Source: a virus
DNA length: 28,143 bases
IMG/VR virus record: IMGVR_UViG_3300032278_000090
Coordinates: 1 to 28,143 of that record
Strand: one strand, 5' to 3'
Position 1 is the first letter of the stretch. Each line of letters opens with the position of its first letter. The notes under the pieces were generated by a model. That model worked only from the letters and a program-made list of their open reading frames with translations. It ran no database searches and was not told where the DNA came from. Made by a program: the position numbers and the translations under genes. This document shows positions 16,212-26,800 of this stretch, one piece after another.

Positions 16212-18799
16212 TGACAGACTATATCCCATCATTTTATAGATACGTTTCATCTATAACCGTTACGGCAGGTGGTACGGGATATAACAATATACCTACGATA
16301 GCAATCGCAGGTGGTGGTGGTACAGGAGCCACAGCAACAGCCGCAGTATCTAGTGGTGCAATCACAGCTATTACAGTTACAAACATTGGAACAGGTTATA
16401 CAACGAATCCAACAGTTACTATAACGCCACATGCATCTGACACAACGGCAACAGGTGCAACGGCAACAGTAGTATTAGATGCCGCACAAGGTGATATAAA
16501 AACAGAAACAAGAAACACTTCCTTCTTAATAGAAGAACAATTTCCAGAACATATTAGAGATGGTTTCCCTACGTTCGTTACTTTCCTTAAAAAGTATTAT
16601 GAATTTATGGATCAAGATGCTAAGCAAAGTGATGAAATAGTAAATTACAGTAATGATATTGACTATGCACAAGAAGCCTTTTTAGATAAATGGCGTGGAG
16701 CTCTTGCAAATGATTTCCCTAAGAGCATAAAAGTAGACAAACGCTTCTTTTATAAAAGAGCTAAAGACTTTTATGAAGCTAAAGGTAACAAGGAATCAAT
16801 AGAAACATTTTTTAGGTTAATGTATGGAGAGAATGTTGAAGTACAATACCCTAGCAGATATATTCTTAAACCTTCTGACGCCTTTTATAGTGTTGAACAA
16901 GGAGTTAAACTACAAGAAGCAGAACATGGAGGATTATTAGAGCCTTTAGACCTAACAGGTAAAAAGGTTGACATTAGATACTATCAATCAACAGGCTCAG
17001 TTACAGCATTAAACACACAGAATGCAACAGTAACTAGAGTCCAAAAGAACACATACCAAACAAATGGTCTAACATTACAAAGATTTGACCTCATACTTAA
17101 ATTTGATGATGTAACAACCAAGGTTTACGGCCCAGGAGCAGGAGCAGTAGCAACAGCAACTTTGTCAGGAGGAGCTGTAACAGCAATAACTTTAAATGAT
17201 GGTGGTGCTGATTATGACGCAATACCTGGCATACAAATTTATGGAGATGGTACAGGAGCAGTAGCCACAGCAACAATATTAAACGGAGCGATAACAGCAA
17301 TTACAATTCCTGCAGGCGGTGGTGGCACAGGATATACTCAAGCAGGAGTTAATATTGTTGTAGATAGTGCACCCACAGATATAAGATCCTATGTTGTGAA
17401 TGATGGAGCCGGAAACGGAGTAACAGATATCTATGGGTATCTAGTTAGACAATTAACCTCAGTTAAATTTAAGTCTTATAGTGGTTCAGCAATAAATGCG
17501 GGGTTTAAAGTAGGACAAGTATATGACATTAATGAAACGGGAGATGATGGAAAAGGATATGCATCAACAGGAGATGGCACCAATGGCGCTGCCGGAGGAT
17601 ATTTTCATGTTCACACAAATTCCTCAGACAATTACACATTTATAGGGGGACAAAATAACGCTTATATAAGGGTTACAGCTATAAGTGCTGCGGGCCTACC
17701 TACAGTTTTCCAAATTATTAATGCAGGATCAGGATTTTTAAGTGACTGTGCAGACGTTGTAATAGCATCACCAACAGGGGAATCTGTTACAATAGAGATT
17801 TGCACAGGATACTTATTTGAATATGAAGGTAAGTGGAAAGATGACAGAGGAAAATTATCCGATGTCAACGTATTACAAGACAACAAACGATATCAACCAT
17901 ACGCTTATGTTATTAAGTCGGCTGTAGAACAGTCAACTTGGGACAGAGCAATAAGAGATACGGTACACCCTGCAGGAATGCAAGTGTTTGGAGATCTTAT
18001 TGTAAGAAGTGTTATTGATTACAATGTTGCATTCTCAGTTACATCAACTGGATACACGTTCTATAAATTCTTAACAACAGATATAATAAGCACATCTGAA
18101 ACAGTAGCTAAATTCTTTGAAATAACAAAGACAGATACAGGTACAGCAACAGAGGCACACGCAATAGCGTTTACTCCAGGAACATTTACTGATATAGCGA
18201 CAGCTGATGATCAGGATTATGGTGAACCATATGTTGTTGTAGGAGATGGCGGGTCACCGAACTCGGCTTATTGGAATGACTCTAGTGATGGAAACGATGC
18301 AGACAATTATAATATTGGAGAACAAAGGTTCAATTGGCATATGACTAAACCGTTAGCACATTCTGCTACAGTTACAGATGTGTCGACAGTGGTTGCAGCT
18401 TACACAAGAGCGTTCGCAGACACACCCACAACTGCTGATGTTCTTACAATAGGTAGGTTTGACTCATACACAGACACAGGAACGGCAACAGACAGCCCAG
18501 CGATATCAGTTAGTCAAGCACTAACAGAATCACAAACGGTAACAGATAGCACAGTTTGGACATTTGGATTAAATAAATCTGAAACAACTTCCAATTCTGA
18601 TACCGTAAACAGTATAAATACAAGTAAAGGAATAACGGATACACCTTCTGCAACAGAATCAGCAGTTCAAGCACTGAGCAAACCAGCAATAGCAGATAGC
18701 TCAAGTGCAATAGACACAGGAGCTGGTAGAATGCAGGACTATGTAGATCCCACTTATTTAAGTGAGGACTATGTAGGAGAAAGTTGGTCGTTTACATAA
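16211..18799 (+). CDS. Baseplate wedge-associated protein in gp7 position, with repeats (862 aa)
   Basis: A short N-terminus ([12 protein letters not shown]) leads into a GTGY repeat pair (residues 14-90), then the conserved core: [30 protein letters not shown], a helical stretch with [31 protein letters not shown] and [16 protein letters not shown]. This core is typical of the protein between gp6 and gp8 in marine T4-like phages, where T4 has the wedge initiator gp7; homology to gp7 is inferred from position. A second GTGY block occupies residues about 306-386. The last 250 residues are a Thr/Ser/Asp/Ala-rich set of loose repeats ([20 protein letters not shown]). It ends [14 protein letters not shown]. 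It has one base of overlap with gp6 and its last part holds a TATAAATA box. Confidence 0.65.
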   Translation: MTDYIPSFYRYVSSITVTAGGTGYNNIPTIAIAGGGGTGATATAAVSSGAITAITVTNIGTGYTTNPTVTITPHASDTTATGATATVVLDAAQGDIKTETRNTSFLIEEQFPEHIRDGFPTFVTFLKKYYEFMDQDAKQSDEIVNYSNDIDYAQEAFLDKWRGALANDFPKSIKVDKRFFYKRAKDFYEAKGNKESIETFFRLMYGENVEVQYPSRYILKPSDAFYSVEQGVKLQEAEHGGLLEPLDLTGKKVDIRYYQSTGSVTALNTQNATVTRVQKNTYQTNGLTLQRFDLILKFDDVTTKVYGPGAGAVATATLSGGAVTAITLNDGGADYDAIPGIQIYGDGTGAVATATILNGAITAITIPAGGGGTGYTQAGVNIVVDSAPTDIRSYVVNDGAGNGVTDIYGYLVRQLTSVKFKSYSGSAINAGFKVGQVYDINETGDDGKGYASTGDGTNGAAGGYFHVHTNSSDNYTFIGGQNNAYIRVTAISAAGLPTVFQIINAGSGFLSDCADVVIASPTGESVTIEICTGYLFEYEGKWKDDRGKLSDVNVLQDNKRYQPYAYVIKSAVEQSTWDRAIRDTVHPAGMQVFGDLIVRSVIDYNVAFSVTSTGYTFYKFLTTDIISTSETVAKFFEITKTDTGTATEAHAIAFTPGTFTDIATADDQDYGEPYVVVGDGGSPNSAYWNDSSDGNDADNYNIGEQRFNWHMTKPLAHSATVTDVSTVVAAYTRAFADTPTTADVLTIGRFDSYTDTGTATDSPAISVSQALTESQTVTDSTVWTFGLNKSETTSNSDTVNSINTSKGITDTPSATESAVQALSKPAIADSSSAIDTGAGRMQDYVDPTYLSEDYVGESWSFT
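16250..16480 (+). repeat. GTGY beta-repeat pair, N-terminal copy in gp7-position protein
   Basis: Residues 14-90 read as two units of the form (I/V)TV-T-x-x-GTGY-x-x-x-P-T-(V/I)-x-I, joined by a GGTGATATA turn and SGAITAITV. The block separates the first dozen residues from the conserved helical core, so it looks like an insertion. Confidence 0.75.
17126..17368 (+). repeat. GTGY beta-repeat block, internal copy in gp7-position protein
   Basis: Residues 306-386 show [17 protein letters not shown], then [21 protein letters not shown] and GGTGYTQAG. They share the G-D-G-T-G-A and SGGAVT wording with the copies in gp8 and the 2252-aa protein. Confidence 0.72.
18613..18620 (+). promoter_or_regulatory. 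Possible T4-type late promoter box inside the 862-aa gene
   Basis: Exact TATAAATA about 208 bases before the 147-aa structural gene. Being inside a coding region of an AT-rich genome, it could be chance; its use would give the 147-aa gene its own message. Confidence 0.3.
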
Positions 18800-18816
18800 T
18801 AATAAACATATAGATT

Positions 18817-18821
18817 AGGAG
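18817..18821 (+). promoter_or_regulatory. Strong ribosome binding site of the 147-aa gene
   Basis: AGGAG placed 6 bases before the ATG at 18828, in a 28-base gap. It is the clearest Shine-Dalgarno sequence on the plus strand of this window; most neighbours have weak ones such as AAGG, AAGAGA or none. Confidence 0.6.
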
Positions 18822-18827
18822 ACAGAA

Positions 18828-19271
18828 ATGTTTAAAACAGATAAAACTAAAGCTACAGGTAAGCTTACAGTTGAAATCAAAGACAAACAAGGCAATGTCA
18901 AAGAAACTAGGGAATTAGAAAACCTGGTTGTTGACACCGGCCTAGCCTTTATCGCATCCAGAATGAAGGATGCTTCAGCAACAGCTATGTCACACATGGC
19001 TATTGGTACAGGAACAACAGCAGCAGCTTCAGGAAATACCGCTTTAGGTACAGAAGCAGCTCGTGTTGGACTTACATCTACAACAGTTACAAGTAATGCA
19101 GTAGCTTATGTTTGCTCATTTGCAGCAGGCACAGGTACAGGAGCTATCACAGAAGCAGGTATATTAAATGCAGCTTCCACAGGTACTCTTTTATGCAGAA
19201 CAGTATTCTCAGTAGTAAATAAAGGCGCGTCAGATTCAATGACAATTACTTGGACAGTAACAATTTCTTAA
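18828..19271 (+). CDS. Small tail/fiber-associated structural protein (147 aa)
   Basis: The N-terminus reads GKLTVEIKDKQGNVKETRELENLVVDTGLAFIASRM, then MAIGTGTTAA, ALGTEAARV, FAAGTGTGAITEAGI and LLCRTVFSVVNKG, ending with a TITWTVTIS strand. This layout (NLVV..GL..IA..M...AIGTG..A...T.LGTE..R...EAGI..RT.F..V.K......TW...) is a common phage structural family in marine myoviruses, often called tail fiber-like; its exact place in the virion is unknown. It is all-beta by pattern. With its own strong ribosome site and a possible promoter at 18613, it may be made in larger amount than the wedge proteins around it. No T4 equivalent is evident. Confidence 0.72.
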   Translation: MFKTDKTKATGKLTVEIKDKQGNVKETRELENLVVDTGLAFIASRMKDASATAMSHMAIGTGTTAAASGNTALGTEAARVGLTSTTVTSNAVAYVCSFAAGTGTGAITEAGILNAASTGTLLCRTVFSVVNKGASDSMTITWTVTIS

Positions 19272-19280
19272 GAGAAATAA

Positions 19281-20885
19281 ATGGCACTCGTATTACGTAG
19301 ACTAGGCAGAGTAGAATTAGCAAGATCTTTTTATAGAGATATAAAGAATGAAAAAGACTTCTTCCATTTTGCTATAGGAAGGACATTACCTTGGACAGAT
19401 GATACTGTTCCAGAGACACCTATTGACTCTGATGCTTATATAGCAGAGTTTAGACGTAGTATGATGTTTACACAACGGATTGATTCAGCAGATATTTGCA
19501 TGTTAGCAAAAAGAACTAACTGGGCATCCGGAACAGTTTACGACGAATATGATGATACATATTCGTCAGTAAACCAATCACATTCGGGAGCACAAAGTTT
19601 AGCAGATGCTAACTTCTTTGTAATTACCGATGAGTTTAAGGTTTATAAATGTATATCTAATAATGGGGGTGCTGAATCTGTGATAAAACCAATAACCACA
19701 GGAACAGACGTAGACGAATTGTCAGATAATTATGATTGGAAGTTTATGTTTCAAATATCAGCTTCCGATCAAAATAAATTTTTAGATGCTGATTATATAC
19801 CTGTTAGAAAAGTAACAGGCAACCCAATACATGATGTCAATGGAGAAGTTGATAGTATTACAATAACAGCGGCAGGCACAGGATATACTGATGTATTCGA
19901 AGTTGGCATTGATGGTGATGGAACAGGAGCACAAGGCATGGCTACAATATCTGGCGGAGCAGTTACAGGAGTAACAATAAGCGATGCTGGTAGTGGTTAT
20001 AGCTTTGCTTTTGTTAATTTCAATGGAGGAGACGGTACAGGTGCTACCGGAAAGGTTTTGTTAGGCGACGCAGAGGTTGGAACCAATGTATTACAAGGTG
20101 ATGTAGAAAGAGCAGCACAAGCAGGAACAGTAGATAGAATAGAGCTTGCATCAGGCGGACTGGATTATGCAGATGGGGACGTCGTAATTTCAGTAACAGG
20201 CGATGGCACAGGAGCTGAAGCAGCCGCTTACGTTAATGCAACAACAGGAGCATTGACAAGTATTGCAGTTACTAGCAAAGGACAAAATTATTCATACGCT
20301 TCAATAGTAATAACAAACACAACGGCACCTGGATCAGGCGCCATAGCTAGAGCAGTTATATCTCCACAAGGAGGACACGGTTCTAACGCAACTCGAGAAT
20401 TATTTGCAAATAATCTTGGACTGACAGTATCATTTTCAGATAATACAAACCCGGATTTAATATTGGGCAATGATTTTAGACAAATTGCACTAATAAAAAA
20501 CATTATGATTGAGGGCTGGAGCGAAAGCACAGATCAGTACATAACAAATACGGGTACAGCTTGCTATATTATTACAGTAGCAAGTGGACAAACAGCTAAT
20601 TATTCAGTAGATGATATAATCACAACAGATGATGGGGGAGAATTTGTAGTTATACAAATAGATGAAGATAATTTACAAGTTTATTTAACAGCTACGATAC
20701 CTCTGATCACAAATACTTCAACATTGGAAAATACTACTAAGAGTTTGACGGGTTTGAGTATAAATAGTGTTACAGCGCCGGAAGTAGATAATGCTACCGG
20801 TGAAATTATTTATTTAGATAATAGATCGCCAATCACAAGATCGGCAGACCAAGTAGAACAAATAAAAGCATTGATTAGGTTTTAA
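19281..20885 (+). CDS. 8: Baseplate wedge subunit gp8, expanded
   Basis: A 534-residue protein (T4 gp8 is 334). The N-terminus has FFHFAIGRTLPWTDDTVPETP, then ADICMLAKRTNWASGTVYDEYDD, VYKCISNNGG and NYDWKFMFQIS, the gp8 layout. After YIPVRKV (about residue 175) a set of GTGY-type repeats (about 190-360) is inserted, followed by ISPQGGHGSNATRELFAN, a conserved gp8 strand. The C-terminus, GEIIYLDNRSPITRSADQVEQIKALIRF, matches the gp8 end. gp8 dimers brace the wedge between gp6, gp7 and gp10. The extra length over T4 is explained mainly by the repeat block. The gene begins 9 bases after the 147-aa gene, with AAGAGA as ribosome site. Confidence 0.88.
   Translation: MALVLRRLGRVELARSFYRDIKNEKDFFHFAIGRTLPWTDDTVPETPIDSDAYIAEFRRSMMFTQRIDSADICMLAKRTNWASGTVYDEYDDTYSSVNQSHSGAQSLADANFFVITDEFKVYKCISNNGGAESVIKPITTGTDVDELSDNYDWKFMFQISASDQNKFLDADYIPVRKVTGNPIHDVNGEVDSITITAAGTGYTDVFEVGIDGDGTGAQGMATISGGAVTGVTISDAGSGYSFAFVNFNGGDGTGATGKVLLGDAEVGTNVLQGDVERAAQAGTVDRIELASGGLDYADGDVVISVTGDGTGAEAAAYVNATTGALTSIAVTSKGQNYSYASIVITNTTAPGSGAIARAVISPQGGHGSNATRELFANNLGLTVSFSDNTNPDLILGNDFRQIALIKNIMIEGWSESTDQYITNTGTACYIITVASGQTANYSVDDIITTDDGGEFVVIQIDEDNLQVYLTATIPLITNTSTLENTTKSLTGLSINSVTAPEVDNATGEIIYLDNRSPITRSADQVEQIKALIRF
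19848..20360 (+). repeat. GTGY beta-repeat array inserted in gp8
   Basis: Four loose units: VDSITITAAGTGYTD, VTGVTISDAGSGYSF, VDRIELASGGLDYAD and LTSIAVTSKGQNYSY, separated by D/G-GDGTGA-type turns (three clear copies: GDGTGAQ, GDGTGAT, GDGTGAE). The later units are more worn than the first two. Confidence 0.75.
20759..20766 (+). promoter_or_regulatory. Possible T4-type late promoter box inside gp8
   Basis: Exact TATAAATA whose predicted start (about 20772) lies 119 bases before the 2252-aa gene. It is inside the gp8 coding end, so chance occurrence is possible. Confidence 0.3.
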
Positions 20886-20890
20886 CAAAA

Positions 20891-23800
20891 ATGGCATTAA
20901 ATTTAAACGCATCACCATATTACGACGACTTCGCTGACGATAAAGAGTTTCATAGAGTTCTGTTTAAACCTGGTGTAGCAGTACAAGCAAGAGAACTTAC
21001 CCAACTTCAAACAATATTACAAGATCAATTAGAGAAAGGCTTTGGTTTTGTACTTCAAGAAGGAGCAGTAGTCACAGGTTGTTCAGAAACCATACCACAA
21101 AGAGATTGGATTAAAATTAAAGATACAGATGCCTCCTCGGTTGCTGTTGATAATTCAACTTTAATAACTTATGTTGGAGACTCAATAACTGGCACCACTT
21201 CTGGTTTAGAAGCAATAATTAGATGTACTGAACAAGGCACCGAATCAAATGCACCAGTAACAAAGCAATTATATTTTAATTATAATAATCTGCAGTGGCC
21301 AGTAAGTGGTTACGAACATTTTACAACCGGAGAAACTTTAACAGTAACATCAACAGACTCTTCAAGAAATGGAGACACCTTTATTGTTCATACAAGCTCT
21401 GGATCAACTTTCGAACAAGATTTATACTATGGTAAAACACAAGAAATAATTTTAGAACCAGGCATTATATATGCACGCGGACATTTTATTAAAACATCAA
21501 GAATGAGACATCTACAAGATAGATGGTCTAGGTTTAATGAAAAATTAATTGGTTTTCAAATAATAGAATCATCTATTACATCAGCAACAGACTCAACATT
21601 ACTAGATCCTGCACAAGGATCTTATAATTACAACGCTCCTGGAGCGGATAGGATGAAATTACAGGTTGCTTTAAGAGGCTTCCATCCAGACTTTCCAGTA
21701 CCTGATAATTGGTACTTATATGTGAAAGTACAAGATGGTGGTATCGTTAGAAATATAGTTAAAGACAATCCACTCTCAGGTGTAGGACAAGTTTTAGCAA
21801 ACAGAACTTACGACGAATCAGGTAATTATACAGTACAAGGAATGACAGTAGATGTTAGAGAACATTTACAAGACGCAACTAACACCAATGGTGGTGTTTA
21901 TACAGCAGCTAACGGCGGAAATAGAGAAGGTCTTGTATTAGGTATTGCGCCAGGTACTTCTTATGTGGGTGGTTTTAAACGATCCCTACAATCAACTAAG
22001 CGGTTAGTTATAAGAAAACCAGAAGGACTGGTAACAAAAGAGGGTATGCCAATATCAACTTCTTTTGGTAACTATACTGAAATATCATATGTATCAGGCT
22101 TTTGGGATATAGATGGTGGCGGAACTATCGATTTATATGATGCAGTTCAAAACGGATCAGCAGCAGGAACAAAAATAGGAACAGCAAAGGCTCGACATAT
22201 TGTTTATAAAAGCGGAACAGCAGGAGCAACAGCAGCAGTATATAAATTATATTTGTATGACATACATTTAATTTCAGGCGAATTTGGTGATGTTAAAGGC
22301 ATTAGATCTTCAGTTGCAGCTTCAATTGGATACGCTAATACAGTATTAACAGATTTAAAGGCAACAATTAAAGAATCATCAGCAAATAAAATGTTGTTTG
22401 CTATGCCTTACAACCATATTAAAACATTAAAGGCTGCATCAGGCGGAACATACGACACCACATATCAATATACAAAAGAGTTTGACGTTGTATTAAATAC
22501 AAGTGGAGCTTATGTAGACCTAACATTATCAGGTGATGAAACATTCCCTTATGACACATCAAATACAGAATTAACAGACACAATTAAATCAGCCAATATT
22601 ATAGCAATAGCAGAAGATGGTTTTGATTTAACAACAGGAAATAATAGAACAGCAGGACAGTACATTGACCTAACTTCTAGTAACTCTAACGCATCAGTTA
22701 AGTGTTCTTCATCTACATCAATGAGAATTGATTTAGGAACAACAGTAACAACGTCGGGCGCACAGAGTGAAAATGTTAGAGTTTATGTGAATGTATTGAA
22801 AACAGATACAACACCTGTAGCAAAAGCATTGGTACAGAGTGTTTATGTTAAAATAGATACCAGTTCAAATGCTAATGGAACAACAGGAGAATATGACTTA
22901 GGAGTTTCTGATGGTTACAAACTAGAAGCAGTTTACGCAAACGCATCTGCTTATTCGGTAGCATCAGCAGACGAGGTTACAAATCAATTTAGATTTGATA
23001 ACGGCCAAAAAGATAACTATTATGGCCATGCTAAGATATTTAAGTTATCTTCAGCAACAGTAAATTTAGCAACATCTAATTTTGTTGTTGTTAAATTATC
23101 ATACTTTACACATACAGTTGCATCGGGTGGTGGAACATTTAGCATTTTAGATAGTTATCCAGTAGACGATGCTACAACACCAGCAGCTAATACAATAAGA
23201 ACAGAAGGCATTCCAATTTACAGATCAAGTGTAATAGGAGATTATGATTTAAGAAATACTATTGACTATCGTCCAAGGATGACAGACACAGCAACACCAA
23301 ATGCTACATTAGGATCAGCTCCTGAGAATCCAAATCCAATAGAAGAAATTGAAAGACCAGGAAATGGAATTACGTTCCCGGTACCTGTTAAAACATTTAC
23401 AACAGATTTTCAATATTGGCAAGGTAAAAAAATAAGAGTAATATGTGACTTCGATGGTAAGATTAGACAAGTAGAAGGAGCATACGCAGATGAACCTATA
23501 TTACCTGTAGAGCCTGAAAAATGTATGACGTTGGCTACTATTGACTTACCACCCTTCCCTTGTTTAGGACCTGTAGCGGCTAAATTGGCTGGAAGATCAG
23601 ACTTAGGTACTAGAGTAAACCAAGTAGCACATAAACGTTTTACAATGAAAGATATTAGTACGTTAGAAACTCGTATTAAAAACTTAGAGTATTACGCTTC
23701 ATTAAACTTATTAGAAACATACGCAAAAGATCAAACAATTACAAATGCAGCAGGCACAGACAGATTTAAAAATGGTATCTTAGTAGATGGATTTACAGGA

Positions 23801-26800
23801 CATAATGTAGGAGCAGTATTAGATCCGGATTATAAAATATCAATTGATCCGGTTAAGAAACTTGCAAGGCCGTTTTTTGCAATGGAAAATATATCATTAA
23901 GAACATTTACTGATATAGGAAACGCAGCAGCAACTACTACATTAGCACAAACAGGTAGAACAATTACACTACCATATGAAGTAGTACCTTTTAGAGAACA
24001 GTTACAAGCTTCTCAAACAGAGAACCTTACAAAAGAATTAACTTTCCATTACTATGGAGATATGACATTAACGCCAGATGTAGATAATTTTGTGGCCACC
24101 GATGTTCAACCAGCAGTCACTAAAAACTTTGACGGTAACTATGATGCTTGGGAAAACATGGCCAACGCATGGGGCACGCAATGGGGTTCTTGGGAAAATA
24201 GCGGAGCAGCTAACGTTGTATCAACATCATCACAAGCATTAAATACTTTCGGAACAAATAATAGTGGACAAGGAACCAGTAACTCTTCATTGTTTACAAC
24301 TACAACAACATCACAATCACAAACAAGAACAGGCGTAGGCATAGATATAAGCTCCTCAACTGAATTACAGAGTTTAGGTGAAACAGTAGTAGACATATCT
24401 TTTAGTCCATTTATGAGAGAAGTAAATGTTGTTTTTAACGCAATAAGATTAAAACCAAACACAATAGTTTATCCATTCTTTGACGGAGAAGATGTATCAG
24501 AATTCGTAACAAACCATGTTGGAGATCTCGGTGGCACGATGACAACAGATGGAGCAGGAGCAGTACATGGACAGTTCTTAATACCTTCAGGACAATTTAA
24601 AACAGGGGTTAAGTTATTTAAATTAACAAGCGATCCAAATAACAACGATTCATTAGCAAGAACATCTTCAACAGCTAATTATGAATCTTCAGGGTTAAGA
24701 CAAAAAACACAAGACACAATGCTTTCTCTTAGAACAGCAAACGTTACACCCGTATATCAAACAGGATCCAGGGTTACAACAGATACAAGTGTTGAAATTT
24801 CAATAGGAGCAGGCACACCGTTGCCCCCTCCACCAGCACCTGTTATTATACATGAAATTACAAATGTCGTAGGAGCACCAGGACCCACAGGAGAACCTGG
24901 ACCAGTAGGACAACTAGGTACTACAGGACCAGTAGGAAACACCGGCCCTGCAGGAGATCCAGGATTAGTTGGCCCACCAGGAGCAGAGGGCGAGCCTGCA
25001 ATTCAGTACGACGCACCTGACTTATCAAACTATGCGACAACTTCATATGTCGATGCGGCAATTGCAGAAGTAACTTCAATGCCACCAGGGCCTCCAGGGC
25101 CTGCAGGGCCATCAGGACCTGTTGGATCAACAGGTGGACCAGGCGCAGCAGGTACACCAGGAGAAACAGGCCCACCTGGAGCATCAGGACCAGTAGGAGC
25201 CCAAGGCGATGACGGAACACCTGGCGGTACCGGCGGACCAGGGCCAGCAGGAGAACCAGGCATTACAGGACCAGTAGGAACACCAGGCACTACAGGAGAA
25301 ACAGGCCCATTGGGTCAGACAGGCCCACCAGGAACTCCAGGTAGTTTTGAATCAGTCCCAACAGTCGTGCCTGCAAACTTTGTCCTACCCAACCCCACAT
25401 GTGGTGGTGTTCCAAATGTCGTGAAAAACTACTATGAATGGCCGGCATATGAAATGAATGGCGGTGGCACACATGCACCGGGTGCTGACAAATACTCTGG
25501 ATGGCCCAGAGAAGGAGCGATAACACCACCCCAGGTACCAGAACCACCACCAGAGCCTCAGGTAGTTAATGTAGAAGGCGCCCCTGGCTGGAATCCAGGT
25601 ATGCATTTATCTACTCTAGCCTATATGAATATCAACGATACGGGTTTTGGAGATGGTATATACGGAAGTAAGAATTATAATTGCGGCGGCCAGGATCCAT
25701 TGGCACAGACATTTAGTGTAGGTGGCGTACCAGGCGGTATATTTATTTCAGACATTGAAGTTTTCTTTTACACCAAAGGAACAGCCGGTGTTACAATGGA
25801 ACTTAGAGAAGTTCTTAATGGAGTACCTGGACCTAGAACAATTCCTAATGGAATAAAATACTTGCCAGCAGATGCAATTAACGTGTCAGAAACAGTAAGC
25901 GGAACAACAACGTTTGTTCCAACTGTATTTACATTTACTGATCCTGTTTATTTAAAAAATAATACAGAATATTGTTTTGTTCCTAAACCAGAGAACGATG
26001 ATACAGGTTATGAATGTTGGATAGCACAACTAGGTGAAAATGCATACGGAACAACAACAAGAATTTCAAAACAACCTGCAGCAGGCATGATGTTTAGTTC
26101 AGCCAACGATAGATCATGGACACCACATCAAAATAAAGACTTGATGTTTAAGTTAAGAAGATGTAGATTTTTAAAAGATCAAGCATATTCAGGACACTTA
26201 ATACCTGAACCTATTGATTGGATAACCTTTGGAGAAACAGATTGGTCTTTTGCTGCTAAGAAATTTAGCCCAGGCAAAAATATAGTTGGGTTTACAGAAA
26301 CTATTACACTAGGGGGAGCAGGATATAGCTCAGCACCAGCGGTAACAGTTACAAACACAGACACAGGTGGAACAGGACTAGCATTAACGGCAGTAATTTC
26401 AGGTGGAGCAGTAACAGGATTAACAGTTACAAATCCAGGATCTGGTTATCAAGCTGCACCAACAATAGTAATAGCAGACACAGGATCAACACAAGCAACA
26501 GCAACATTAAGACTTAATAAAGGTAGAGTAGACCATTGGGATAACTTATATGGCTATGCTCACACAGTTATTAAAAAAGGACAATTTACAGTAGGAGATG
26601 TTGTAGGAACAGATGAAGGATATACAACAATAAGTGCATTTACAGATAAAGTAGTTAATGAAGTAGCACCTAACTTTGGCATATTAACACCAGGAGATGG
26701 AACCTTAGCTACTGTTAAGTTAGCAATGACAGGATCAGGAGCAGGATCAGCCAATACAACTTCATACCAAGACGTAGATTTTGGAACTACACATACACTC

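Noticed and set aside
16250-17368. CRISPR-like or simple DNA repeats in the GTGY blocks
   Set aside because: The repetition is at protein level with diverged codons and remains in frame; there are no equal-length spacers.
22230-22250. TATAAATT near 22243 as a late promoter
   Set aside because: It is not an exact octamer, lies deep inside the 2252-aa gene, and has no gene start downstream.
24757-25290. Minus-strand frames with Pro/Gly-rich collagen-looking text
   Set aside because: They are the complement of the true collagen-like segment; Gly-X-Y and its reverse both give Gly/Pro-rich text. The plus frame is part of an unbroken 2252-aa gene.
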